Below, one piece after another: positions 1 to 8,100 of a stretch of 64,000 nucleotides of DNA. The notes under the pieces were generated by a model. It worked only from the letters and a program-made list of their open reading frames with translations, searched no databases and was not told the DNA's origin. The DNA is from Citricoccus sp. K5 (lineage in GTDB: Bacteria > Actinomycetota > Actinomycetes > Actinomycetales > Micrococcaceae), in contig NZ_LR732819.1 in the NCBI RefSeq assembly GCF_902506195.1, positions 1 through 64,000 of the forward strand. Direction: 5' to 3'. Within the stretch, counting starts at the first letter, position 1; each line of letters opens with the position of its first letter. A program made the position numbers and the translations under genes.

Positions 1-133
1 GCCCGCCCGAGCATCCGGGTTGGCCGCTTGAGCCCGCCGGCAACGGCGGGCCTAGATGGATGGCCGTCGCTGGGAAGCGGGTGACCGCTCCCGGTACAGA
101 ACCCGGCGTACAAGCCAGCCTGTCCCGCTTACC
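1..133 (+). ncRNA. rnpB: RNase P RNA, 3' part (5' part lies before the window)
   Basis: This is the catalytic RNA of RNase P, which matures tRNA 5' ends. The stretch carries the conserved bacterial type-A 3' blocks in order: CTTGAGCC near 28-35, GGCCTAGATGGATGGCCGTC at 49-68, and ACAGAACCCGGCGTA at 96-110, followed by bases that would form the closing P1 strand to about 133. The same order is present at the 3' end of the E. coli RNA. Bases from 96 on are shared exactly with the prophage's own attP at 44581, so the phage supplies the last ~38 bases and the gene stays intact after integration. The exact 3' end is an estimate. Confidence 0.92.
96..133 (+). other. attL core: left prophage boundary inside rnpB
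   Basis: Base 96 is the first position where the left flank agrees with the internal phage junction at 44581; base 95 is t against c at 44580. The identity core therefore starts at 96 and probably ends near the rnpB 3' end. The right limit cannot be fixed because attR lies outside the window. Confidence 0.8.
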
Positions 134-140
134 TCTGCTA

Positions 141-182
141 ACGCCCCTGTATTGCCTCTAGATTGCGGTGATCCAGGGGCGT
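141..182. repeat. Inverted repeat just after rnpB
   Basis: ACGCCCCTG at 141-149 is complementary to CAGGGGCGT at 174-182, a 9 bp stem with a 24-base loop. It follows the rnpB 3' end directly. It could end rnpB transcription or be part of attP; there is no T-run to support a classical terminator. Confidence 0.5.
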
Positions 183-236
183 CGGCATATCGGACAGTCG
201 AACGGATGTACTAGAAGTTGTGGTCCATTCGGGCCC

Positions 237-270
237 TCTGTGGCGGCTCAACCGCCACAGAACCGCCACA
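237..270. repeat. P'-arm integrase arm-type sites (copy 1)
   Basis: Two direct copies of ACCGCCACA start 11 bases apart (251-259, 262-270), and an inverted copy lies at 237-246. The same motif, again as two copies 11 bases apart, sits on the other side of the core at 44526-44545. Paired short repeats on both sides of a tyrosine-integrase core are typical arm-binding sites. Confidence 0.65.
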
Positions 271-274
271 GATT

Positions 275-904
275 TCAGTCCCGCCATCCGGGTAGGTCCC
301 GGTCCAGGGCGCGGCGCTGCTCGGTGGGGAGTTTCCCGGTGCGGTGTCTGGTGCGCTGGTGGCCGATCCAGTCGCTCAGTGGGTCTTCCGGACCGGCAGA
401 CCTCGGCCACCGGTCGTGCTCTCTCCGGAACTGGACGGCGTCGATCAGGCGGAGTCTCCATGCTGCGTCGTGGTGAAGGCTGCGGGTGTCCGTCTTCCAG
501 CCGGGGATCGTCTCGTCGAGCCACCGGGCCCGGTGCACGGCCAGCCGTCCTAGCTTGTGCTCGGAGCGCTGCGTGGACAGCCATTGGGAGAGGGGCCCCT
601 CGGGATCGTCGTAGGAGTTCCGGTACGGGCGCCGGCCGTGCTCCTCAATGAACGCCATCACGCGGGCGTGGGCGGCCTTCCACCGACGGTCGCGATCCAC
701 GACCGTCGTGGGCCGTGGCCGGGGCTGGTCGTGGAGGTACAGGCGGCCGGCCACCATCTCGGGGTACTTGTGTGTGATGCGGCCCAGGTAGTCACGGACC
801 TTCTGCACGGGGTGGTCGTTGAGCTCGGCGATCTTCTCGGGGGTGATGCCCTGCCGGTAGAACAGCACCCACTCCGGGTGGAGTAGGCGGGGGCTGTCGG
901 TCAT
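275..904 (-). CDS. HTH plus two helicase-associated (HA) domains, phage accessory protein
   Basis: A 209-residue protein. Residues ~17-45 look like a helix-turn-helix (GITPEKIAEL...). Two repeated units follow at about 73-136 and 148-208, each with an aromatic-rich pattern ending in LxxxxPGW. These match the helicase-associated domain found at the C-terminus of many actinobacterial helicases, but no helicase motor is present here. Such free-standing HA proteins are presumed nucleic-acid binders. It is the gene closest to attL and reads toward rnpB. Its function is unknown; a DNA-binding role is inferred. Confidence 0.72.
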   Translation of the reverse strand: MTDSPRLLHPEWVLFYRQGITPEKIAELNDHPVQKVRDYLGRITHKYPEMVAGRLYLHDQPRPRPTTVVDRDRRWKAAHARVMAFIEEHGRRPYRNSYDDPEGPLSQWLSTQRSEHKLGRLAVHRARWLDETIPGWKTDTRSLHHDAAWRLRLIDAVQFRREHDRWPRSAGPEDPLSDWIGHQRTRHRTGKLPTEQRRALDRDLPGWRD

Positions 905-960
905 ACGAGTCAGATTAGCTTCTCTAGCATCCGCTGAGATTGACGAATGCTAGCGACTGC

Positions 961-991
961 GGGGACGCGCCGACCGTCCTGGAGCGTCCCC
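961..991 (-). terminator. Hairpin after the Tat-secreted protein gene
   Basis: GGGGACGC at 961-968 pairs with GCGTCCCC at 984-991, an 8 bp GC stem with a 15-base loop just downstream of the stop at 1004 for leftward transcription. A second 7 bp inverted repeat (CTAGCAT/ATGCTAG, 924-953) lies next to it. There is no clear T-run. Confidence 0.5.
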
Positions 992-1003
992 ACGGGGTCG
1001 TGC

Positions 1004-1882
1004 TTATCGGTTCAGTCGAACATCTGTGATGCCGTCGTGCGCGATGTCCAGCCGCTCAACGGTATTACCTTGCCGCAGTTCAATCACACCGGATCGCAAG
1101 ACACTAGAGACGCGCAAGGACAAGTACATCTCCGACTTCCAGGTCACGCGTGGCAAGAACTCAACGCGAGTCACGGAACTACCGAGGTTCACTGGCTGAT
1201 CCGTAGTGAACCGCACAAGACCCTGGAAGTAGGTGAACCCACTTTCGGAGTGATCAGTCTTTGGCTCGGAGAACTCGAGTTTCCCCGACGTCGATTCATT
1301 CGACAGCATCGTCGATTCAATTCGCCCTTGCCACCGACCAACCTCCGGGATGTCAGGAAAGATGTCCTCGCTGCGATCTGGCGTCTCGGCCTTGAGTAAG
1401 AAATCCGAGACGAATTCAGCACCGGGCAACAATTGCGCAGAAACACCGTCTGACGCCCGAGTATGGGACAACCAGAGACCTAAGCTGTCGAGTCCTTCGC
1501 CCCCTGGGAGGGACCCGCTAGGATAGAGCCCCGTTCCACTGGCATTGGAGTAGGCGAAAGGCTCTGTCGGACTCGCGATAGCGGCACGATCACCCCCGAC
1601 GTCCTTATTCTCGGCCCAGTTGTAACGCAAGGCCTCTTTGCTACTGCTTGATCCGGCATTTTTTCTTGCAGCCGCCTGACGGCCAGCGTGGACCGTGCCG
1701 ACGTGCCCGGCATCAACGCCGATGGACACGGTCATCCCCGCCTGAAGCCCCACAAGCAAATCGGACGCCTGTGGGCTCCGGACGGGACTGGCGCTGGCTA
1801 CGCCTTGACCGACCAGGGCAGTCGAAGATACTGATATGAGGGTGCCAAGGAGTACATTTCTTCGCGACAGATTTCGCGCCAT
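1004..1882 (-). CDS. Tat-exported protein of unknown function
   Basis: A 292-residue protein with a twin-arginine signal: residues 6-12 are SRRNVLL, followed by a hydrophobic stretch and a likely cleavage site after ASA near residue 32. The mature part has no family I recognise; it is rich in Ser, Gly and acidic residues, with a beta-rich-looking C-terminus (residues ~200-290). Base composition is visibly lower in GC than the late operon. It lies beyond the late terminator with the second lysin and the HA protein, so it is probably a separately expressed cargo gene that modifies the lysogen's surface or surroundings. Confidence 0.75.
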   Translation of the reverse strand: MARNLSRRNVLLGTLISVSSTALVGQGVASASPVRSPQASDLLVGLQAGMTVSIGVDAGHVGTVHAGRQAAARKNAGSSSSKEALRYNWAENKDVGGDRAAIASPTEPFAYSNASGTGLYPSGSLPGGEGLDSLGLWLSHTRASDGVSAQLLPGAEFVSDFLLKAETPDRSEDIFPDIPEVGRWQGRIESTMLSNESTSGKLEFSEPKTDHSESGFTYFQGLVRFTTDQPVNLGSSVTRVEFLPRVTWKSEMYLSLRVSSVLRSGVIELRQGNTVERLDIAHDGITDVRLNR

Positions 1883-2048
1883 GTGTTTCGCCCGTCTTTT
1901 CGGAACTCGAACTTGCTACGCCTGGCCAATCTCTGCGGTGTCCAGGCCAGCCATCAGGGCGAAGCCCAATGACTTGAGCGCAGTGAATCCCAGACAGAGA
2001 CTCACGCTAAGAGGTGCGATGACCCCACCGAGGAGGTCAGGCGCTAAA

Positions 2049-2873
2049 TCAGGACAGACCGAATGAGGCAACCAAGCTTGCGTGCCCGGCATCGGTGAGC
2101 GAAATGACCGGGATCCCTGCGGCCCGTGCCTGCTCAATTACCGAAACGTGCACCCCGGCGAAGACGCCGCCCGACAGAACTCGACCCTTGCTGGCCCCGT
2201 AAAGAAAAAGCACTTCATCCTCCTGATAGTTACCATATGTGGGATCATCCGGGAAATCACCGGTGTCTCGTAAACGATCACCCGAAAGTGACCAGCCGTA
2301 TTGACTGAGCCATGAAATCGGGTTTCTGTGAGTAGTCTGATCGGTCACCCAAGACTCAAAATGCAAGTGGACATTCGCTGTACCCGTGTTGCCCATCGTT
2401 GCGATTCGCTGACCTCGGCCGACTCTCTGACCCTGAGACACGCGAGGATCACTGATGTGACCGTAGAACGAGAGCGTGCCGTCCGGGTGTCGAATGCCGA
2501 TATGTTGACCATTCCGATTCGGAACAACATAGGAGCCGACGAACTCCACTTGGCCATTAGCTGCGGCGAAAATTGCCGGGCGGGTGTTGGGAGTGACGCC
2601 AGCAATGTCGATCCCGTAATGATACGCATCCAAGTATGGATCCTCGTCACGCCATTCACGATACCCATAAATATCGGTCAATCGGGCGCCATCAATTGTG
2701 GGCATGAAGCGTTCCCATCTAAAAGTTATCCCGTCTAATGCGCCTGGAATCTCCCTTAGATTTTCCTGGCCGTTCCCTGCAAACCGTAGTTCAACGAGCG
2801 CTTCATGAAAACCCCTCACACGAAATTTGCGCCACCTTTTTTCGACGATGGTTCTGCGATGCGATGAATGCAT
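2049..2873 (-). CDS. M23 family peptidoglycan endopeptidase (second lysin)
   Basis: A zinc endopeptidase predicted to cut peptidoglycan cross-links. The M23 signature is complete: H85-x-G-x-D89, H139 in YGH, and H169-x-H171. The Met-57 start (base 2705) begins with MPTIDGARLTDIYG, which parallels the N-terminus of the first lysin at 4261, so the real protein may be 218 residues. Neither start has a good ribosome site. After the catalytic domain both lysins share an NPxSxLxQYGW segment; this one then has its own ~60-residue tail with a GAxxGRVLSGG motif. The gene is lower in GC than the late genes and lies past their terminator. Confidence 0.85.
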   Translation of the reverse strand: MHSSHRRTIVEKRWRKFRVRGFHEALVELRFAGNGQENLREIPGALDGITFRWERFMPTIDGARLTDIYGYREWRDEDPYLDAYHYGIDIAGVTPNTRPAIFAAANGQVEFVGSYVVPNRNGQHIGIRHPDGTLSFYGHISDPRVSQGQRVGRGQRIATMGNTGTANVHLHFESWVTDQTTHRNPISWLSQYGWSLSGDRLRDTGDFPDDPTYGNYQEDEVLFLYGASKGRVLSGGVFAGVHVSVIEQARAAGIPVISLTDAGHASLVASFGLS

Positions 2874-2937
2874 GCTGTCAGGCTCATTGGAGGCGACAAA
2901 AGTGAATAGGCGACGACATGACCATTAACAGACGGAA

Positions 2938-2973
2938 GGGCCCCACCAACCTCGAGTGAGGTGGTGGGGGCCC
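2938..2973 (-). terminator. Strong terminator of the late operon
   Basis: GGGCCCCACCA pairs with TGGTGGGGGCCC across a central CCTC/GAGG stem and a GAGT loop (one bulge), a very stable hairpin 54 bases past the holin stop. Reading leftward it is followed by a T-rich tract (TTCCGTCTGTTAATGG). It separates the late genes from the cargo segment. Confidence 0.85.
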
Positions 2974-3026
2974 GCCGGGGAGGTCGGCCATGTAGGCCGT
3001 CAGGGTTGGCTTTGTGTGACCGGCTA

Positions 3027-3347
3027 TTAGGCGACGTGGCGGCCAGGTTCCTTCTCGACGCCGGTGCCGAGGCCGATGCGCTCGAGCAGCTTGTTGACGC
3101 CGGGGATGGCCATGATGCGGGCGGCGATCGCGCCGATGGCCACGACGACGCCGGAGACGGCCAGGAGCGGGCCGCGGGTCTGCTCGGGCAGGCCCTCCTC
3201 CTGGACGATGGCGTCGATGATCGGCGGGCCGAGGACCACGATGCCGACGGCCACGGCCACGAGGGTCTGCACCACGGTGCGGACCGTGGTCTTCGCCGGG
3301 TGAGCAACCTGAGTCGGCGTGCCGGGTGCGAGCTGGGTGACAGCCAT
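3027..3347 (-). CDS. Holin-like membrane protein
   Basis: A 106-residue protein with two hydrophobic helices (~25-47 and ~59-81) and charged ends, the topology of small actinophage holins that open the membrane for the endolysin. The ATG at 3347 has AGGAGG seven bases upstream, which fixes this start over longer readings. It follows the endolysin stop by two bases and is the last gene before the late terminator. Assignment rests on topology and position; the family is not otherwise recognised. Confidence 0.75.
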   Translation of the reverse strand: MAVTQLAPGTPTQVAHPAKTTVRTVVQTLVAVAVGIVVLGPPIIDAIVQEEGLPEQTRGPLLAVSGVVVAIGAIAARIMAIPGVNKLLERIGLGTGVEKEPGRHVA

Positions 3348-3349
3348 GG

Positions 3350-3724
3350 TCAGGCCTCCTTCACGGTATTGACGGCGGGGGCGAGGGTGCGCACGCGGTC
3401 GGGTTCCACCGTGCCCGCGTTCTCGGCGGACTCCACGAGCGCGGAGAGCTTGCCGTCGATGCGCTGGAGGACGCCGGAGAGGTAGACCTCGACCTGCTGA
3501 CCGGTCTCGGGGTCGATGACCCATGCGGACGTGCGGCTGGTGGTGCCAACGATGGCGCGGAGCTCGTTGACGGTGGAGCGCACCTCGGCGAGGGTGTCAG
3601 CGAGGCTGTCCCCGGCGTCCCGTGCGGCCTCTTCGTCGTGCTTACCGAGCTGCTGGACGTGGCCACCGGAGATCTGAGCTCGGATCTGGGCCAGTTCATG
3701 CATGATCTTGCTGACATCACTCAC
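3350..3724 (-). CDS. Nested in-frame product: C-terminal domain of the endolysin
   Basis: GTG at 3724 is preceded by AAGGAG at an eight-base distance, as good a start as any in the operon, and lies exactly at the junction between linker and C-terminal domain. It would give a 124-residue protein (MSDVSKIMHE...). In several known lysins an internal start makes a free C-terminal domain that assembles with the full-length enzyme. Here the start is seen in the sequence; use of it is inferred. Confidence 0.6.
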   Translation of the reverse strand: MSDVSKIMHELAQIRAQISGGHVQQLGKHDEEAARDAGDSLADTLAEVRSTVNELRAIVGTTSRTSAWVIDPETGQQVEVYLSGVLQRIDGKLSALVESAENAGTVEPDRVRTLAPAVNTVKEA

Positions 3725-4261
3725 GGTGAGTTCTCCTTCTTGGGGTGCTGGTGCTGCGGGGATGATGGCGGACGGCTTATCGGTGGAACTGGACGGGGTG
3801 GCGGTGGCGCGGCCGTCCCATTCGTCGTAGAGCCGACCGTCCTTGATGACCCACCCGTACTGGGCGAGCCTGCTGAGAGGGTTGAACACGCTGCGGTGGT
3901 CGCGGTAGTCGTCCCACCATTCGAAGTGGAGGTGGATGCCGTTGGACAGGGGGATGCCGGTGTGCCATGTCTCGGCGATCACCTCGCCGCGCTTGACCTG
4001 TTGGCCCGGCTTGACCTTGTGGCGGCGGGTGTGGAGGTAGGCGGTCAGTGACCCGTCCGGGTGCCGGATGCCGATGGCCGGGCCGGAGCGCAGTGGGATG
4101 GTCTTGATCCACTCCATGACGCCATCTGCTGCGGCCTTGGCGAACACGGACTCGCCGGGCGTAGGGCCGCCGAAGTCCACGCCCCAGTGGTCTCGTGGCC
4201 CGTTGTCGATGTCACGCTTCCCGAAGGCGCTGGTGAACCGGGATCGGTCTTCTACTGGCAT
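3350..4261 (-). CDS. M23 family endolysin with coiled-coil C-terminal domain
   Basis: A 303-residue phage lysin. The catalytic M23 domain (1-150) has all zinc ligands: H25-W-G-V-D29, H77 and H110-L-H112. A Pro/Ser/Thr linker (~153-176) leads to a C-terminal domain (180-303) with a long predicted coiled coil, probably for oligomerisation or wall binding. The ATG at 4261 is chosen because AGGAG lies eight bases upstream. Valine 180 is a GTG with its own strong ribosome site, so a shorter product is likely (separate entry). The gene is followed directly by the holin. Confidence 0.9.
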   Translation of the reverse strand: MPVEDRSRFTSAFGKRDIDNGPRDHWGVDFGGPTPGESVFAKAAADGVMEWIKTIPLRSGPAIGIRHPDGSLTAYLHTRRHKVKPGQQVKRGEVIAETWHTGIPLSNGIHLHFEWWDDYRDHRSVFNPLSRLAQYGWVIKDGRLYDEWDGRATATPSSSTDKPSAIIPAAPAPQEGELTVSDVSKIMHELAQIRAQISGGHVQQLGKHDEEAARDAGDSLADTLAEVRSTVNELRAIVGTTSRTSAWVIDPETGQQVEVYLSGVLQRIDGKLSALVESAENAGTVEPDRVRTLAPAVNTVKEA

Positions 4262-4263
4262 GG

Positions 4264-4536
4264 TCAGTTCTCCTGGTCTTCGGGGATGGGTGGCAGCTCC
4301 TGGTAGGGGGTTCCCTTGTCGATGAGAAGTCGGCGGACCAGGTGGGCGTGTTCGCGCCAGAGGTACCAGAACCGGCGGGACCTGCCGGCCTCTATTCGGG
4401 CCTCGTCGAGCTTGGTGGCCATCCGCTGGGCTTCGTCCTTCTTGCCGACGCTCCATTGACGGATCCCGTCATAGGCGGCCTTGAGGATGAACCCTCCGGG
4501 TACGGAAATGAGTGCGGTGATGATTGCTGGGTCCAC
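4264..4536 (-). CDS. Small membrane protein of the lysis region
   Basis: A 90-residue protein starting at GTG with GGGAGGGG upstream. Residues ~5-24 form one hydrophobic segment (IITALISVPGGFILKAAY), followed by a charged, Arg/Lys-rich cytosolic tail. It lies two bases upstream of the endolysin start. A single-pass protein here could assist lysis, for example as a second holin or pinholin-like factor, but there is no direct support. Confidence 0.65.
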   Translation of the reverse strand: MDPAIITALISVPGGFILKAAYDGIRQWSVGKKDEAQRMATKLDEARIEAGRSRRFWYLWREHAHLVRRLLIDKGTPYQELPPIPEDQEN

Positions 4537-4560
4537 GCTGGCCCCTCCCTCTCGCTGTGG

Positions 4561-5016
4561 TCAGCGGTTTCGGCGTGCCGGATCGTATGGCCGGTCCCAG
4601 ATGCGGACCATGCGGACGATGACGTGGCCTATCAGTCCGAGCACGACGGACAGCTGCAGCAGCCGGTTGCCGGCTGAGGTGATCTGGAGGGTGCCGATGA
4701 TGACGGCGTAGATGGTGGCCGCGGTGACGATGAGCATGGTGGCGTAGCGCTCGACCCACCACCATCCGGGCAGCACGGCCACCGCCCCGATTGCGCCGCC
4801 GATGGCGAGCATTCCGGCCAGCATGAGCATTGAAATTAGGCCGATCTGTCCGGCGATGGATGTGGGCGGATCCCAGAGGGCGGCGATGCCGCCGCACAGC
4901 AGCACGGTGTACGTGAAGAAGTGGATGAGGGCGACGACACGGGGTTCGTGAATGCGGAGCCAGAGCCGGCGCAGCGCGCCGGTCCCGGCTGGTTCGAGGA
5001 CGTTGGCTTGCGTCAT
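4561..5016 (-). CDS. Four-helix phage membrane protein
   Basis: A 151-residue protein with four predicted membrane spans (about 27-46, 55-82, 91-109 and 120-138) and short charged termini. The start has AAGGAGG close upstream. It lies between the tail fibre gene and the lysis genes, a position where actinophages often carry membrane proteins of unknown role. Confidence 0.7.
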   Translation of the reverse strand: MTQANVLEPAGTGALRRLWLRIHEPRVVALIHFFTYTVLLCGGIAALWDPPTSIAGQIGLISMLMLAGMLAIGGAIGAVAVLPGWWWVERYATMLIVTAATIYAVIIGTLQITSAGNRLLQLSVVLGLIGHVIVRMVRIWDRPYDPARRNR

Positions 5017-5035
5017 CTGCCCTCCTTGAGCATGG

Positions 5036-5068
5036 CAGAGGCCCCGACCGGTGTGGTCAGGGCCTCTG
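5036..5068 (-). terminator. Hairpin between tail and lysis genes
   Basis: CAGAGGCCC (5036-5044) pairs with GGGCCTCTG (5060-5068), with a further four-base stem inside. It lies between the tail protein stop (5147) and the next start (5016). Without a T-run it may attenuate rather than end late transcription, or protect the upstream mRNA. Confidence 0.55.
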
Positions 5069-5146
5069 TTCTGGTTGTGCTCGGATTGTGGTGATCAGGG
5101 CGTGAATGGTGGACCGGATGAGGTCGACCTAGTGGGTGCCGTTGCG

Positions 5147-8100
5147 TCAGTCGATGGGGTAGGTGACGCCGTCCAAGGAGATCCAGGACGGCACGGTGGT
5201 GAGTCCGGTCTGGGACATGGTGCCGTCGGTGGCGATGTTGAGGCGGTAGGGCGCCGTTTGGGCTGTCCATGCGCGGACATTGAGCAGCTGCGGGTATGTC
5301 GGCCGCGCCTCGGCGGGCAGAACCGACATGGCAGTGGTGGCCATGGCACCGCTGAGGACCCCACGCAAGCGAACGGTCTTTCCCTCACGGCGCCACTGCG
5401 GCCCGGCATAGCCCTGACCGAATGCTGTCCAGCCGTTCCGAAGGGGGATGAAAGCCCACTGGCCGCCCGCCTGCTTATCGACGTAGGCCTTCGTGGTGAG
5501 CTGCGCCTCGGACTCGACAGGCTGTGGCATGTTCCAGTTGCCGTCAGCGGCGTAGGAGTAGGCCGGTCCTTCGAGTGCGAGGCCGCCGACCAGCCGGTCG
5601 ATCTGCGCCTCGGCGGCCCACATGTGCCCGTCGCGGGCGGAGACGTACCAGAGCGCGTCGCCGGACTGCGCGCCAGCAGTGCCGACGCTGATGCCGTTCG
5701 TGTTCATGTAGACCGAGTTGTGGGCCCCGACCACATGGTCGGACGGCACGGGCGTGGTCTGGATCTTGCCGCCCTCGATGATGCCGTTAGGCCCGACGAT
5801 GAGCTTGCCCGTCGCGGAGTCGAAGTGCAACATGAGATTGCCATTCGGATCGAATGACCGAATGCCCTGGCCGTCCCACTTCAGTCCCCGGTTCGCTGCG
5901 GCCAGTGTTTCGAACAGCGCGCCCACGAAGCGGCCGCCGGTAAAGGTCTGGCCCTCGAAGGCATTGGCCTTGATCATGCCTGCCGTGATTTCCACGAACT
6001 GGCCCAGCGCCGCCCACAGCGTTTCCGTCACTGTCATCTTGTCAGTGGTGACAGCCCCGTCCTTGAGGAGTGTCCCGCCGATCCAGGCCTCAGTGGCCTG
6101 CAGCCTCTCGATAACAGCCATAGCCGCGTAGAGCTGATCCGCATAGGCGTCGGCAAACTGGGCCTTCTCCGTGACGGAGAGGGTCTTCATGGCTGCCGAG
6201 ATAAGGGTGGCGTTATTGGCAAACAGGCTCCCCTGCACCACCAACTCGTCCTCGATCAGCGCCCGATTGGCCCCGAAGATGTCCGTGATCAGTTCGTCGG
6301 TGACAGTGATCTTAGAGGCGTCGATAGCCCCATCCTTGATGAGGACGCCACTGATCCACGCCTGGATTCCGACCGTGAGGCGGTTGATGATCGCCTGGTT
6401 GGCCAGGAGCTTCTGCGTGACCAGCTCGGCCACCTCGGCGCTGCCGGCGGTCAGCTTGCCCACGTCCAGGTTGGCGATGGCCGCACTGTCGATCGGGGTG
6501 GAGACCCAGGCGTTGTTCACCCGGTTCCACTGGCCAATGACACGACCGGACAGGGTGCTCTGGTGCTGCCACCAGATTGAGCCGTTCGGAGCCGTGCCCG
6601 ACGGGCCGGCCGTGCCGTGCAGCACCTTCGGCAGGCTGTCAGCGTGCTTGATAGCGTCGGACTTCGCCGTCGCGGCGGCATCCATCGCGGCATCGGCGTG
6701 GTTCCACGCCTTGCCGGCCTCGCCGTGTGCGCTGTCGGCCCTGTTCTGCGCGGCCAGCGCAGCTTGCTCAAGCCTCTTCACATCGGTGACGTTCTTCAAC
6801 TCGAGGTCGTCAACCCAGATGTTCTTCTGAGTACTACCCATTGCGAACGCGAAGCGCGCCGCCAAGTGAGTCACATTCGCAGGTACAACGTACTCAACTG
6901 CCTGATGCTTCCAGTCAAGGCTTTCTGTCATGGCCGTAGAGGCCACGTCGGTCAGGACGCCAGCGGCCCCCTTGCCACGCAACCGCAAACCACCAGGAGT
7001 GCCAGAGATGAATCCAGCTTCGGTCTTGTACCACCACGAGTAGCGCCAGATCTGCCCGGCCTGCACGGGGAACTCTGCCTGGCTTGCCGCGCCATTGTTG
7101 TTAGTCCGAAAAGAAGATCCGCCAGAACGGGACACAGAGGTGTCAACAGTGCCACCGGAGTGCTCGCGGTTCCATCCGGTCCAGCCCTGCTCGAACGAGC
7201 CGTTGGCTACCATATTCTCGGTGGACTTGTAGGCCTCGACAGCGGCGGACATGGCGGCATCAAACTTTTCCTGAGCATCAGCAGCGGCAGCACTGATCGC
7301 CCCGCTCTTGGCCGCGTCAGCCTTCGCCGTAGCGTCGAGCTTGGCCAGCCGGAGGGCCTCTGCCTGAGCGGCATCAGCCTTGGTCGTCGCGTCAGCCTTG
7401 GCCTGCTTGATGGCCTCAGCCTGAGCAGCGTCAGCCTTAGCCTTCGCGTCGGCTGCAGCAGCAGCTTTGGCCGCGTTCTCTGCGGCGGTAGCCAGCCGTT
7501 TAGCCTCCGCTTCCGCTGCGGTCTGCGCCGCTCCGGACTTGCTGGTGGCATCGAGCTTGGCGTCGGCAAGGGCCTTGTCGGCTTTGGTCTTGGCGTCGGC
7601 AGCGGCGGTCGCCTCAGCAGCAGACTGGGCGGCAGCGGCCTCCGCTTCGGCGAGTCGTTTGGCCTCAGCCTCAGCGGCGGTGCGAGCGTTGTTGGCCTTG
7701 GTCGTAGCGTCGGAGGCGGCAGCCTGGATGGCGGCATTTTTCGCGGCCGTGTCACCCTGCTGGAACGCCTGCGTGAGGGCGGCGTCCAGATCGGACAGGG
7801 CTTCGGCGGCTTCGCCGGCCACAGCCTCGGTTCGCCCCTCTGCGGCTTCCAGGCGGGTGTCCACGCCGTCCACGCGGAGCTGCAGTGCGGCGGCCGTAGA
7901 CTGGGCATCCGTGCCGGCCTTCTTGGCCTCCTGCGCGGCGATTTCGAGGCGGACCACGTCGGTCACATCACGGAGGACCACGTCGTCAATCAGAAAGTGA
8001 GCCGCCTTGGTTGCCAGACCGGACCGAAAGATCCTAGGGCGCACCATATTTACGTCGGCTGGAAGTGTGTACCGAAGCGCGCCGGAATCCTGCCAGTCCA

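Noticed and set aside
1916-2137. Small hydrophobic frame overlapping the end of the second lysin, possibly a holin
   Set aside because: A ~30-residue hydrophobic stretch exists (DLLGGVIAPLSV...), but there is no ribosome site for any start and the late holin is already well placed at 3027.
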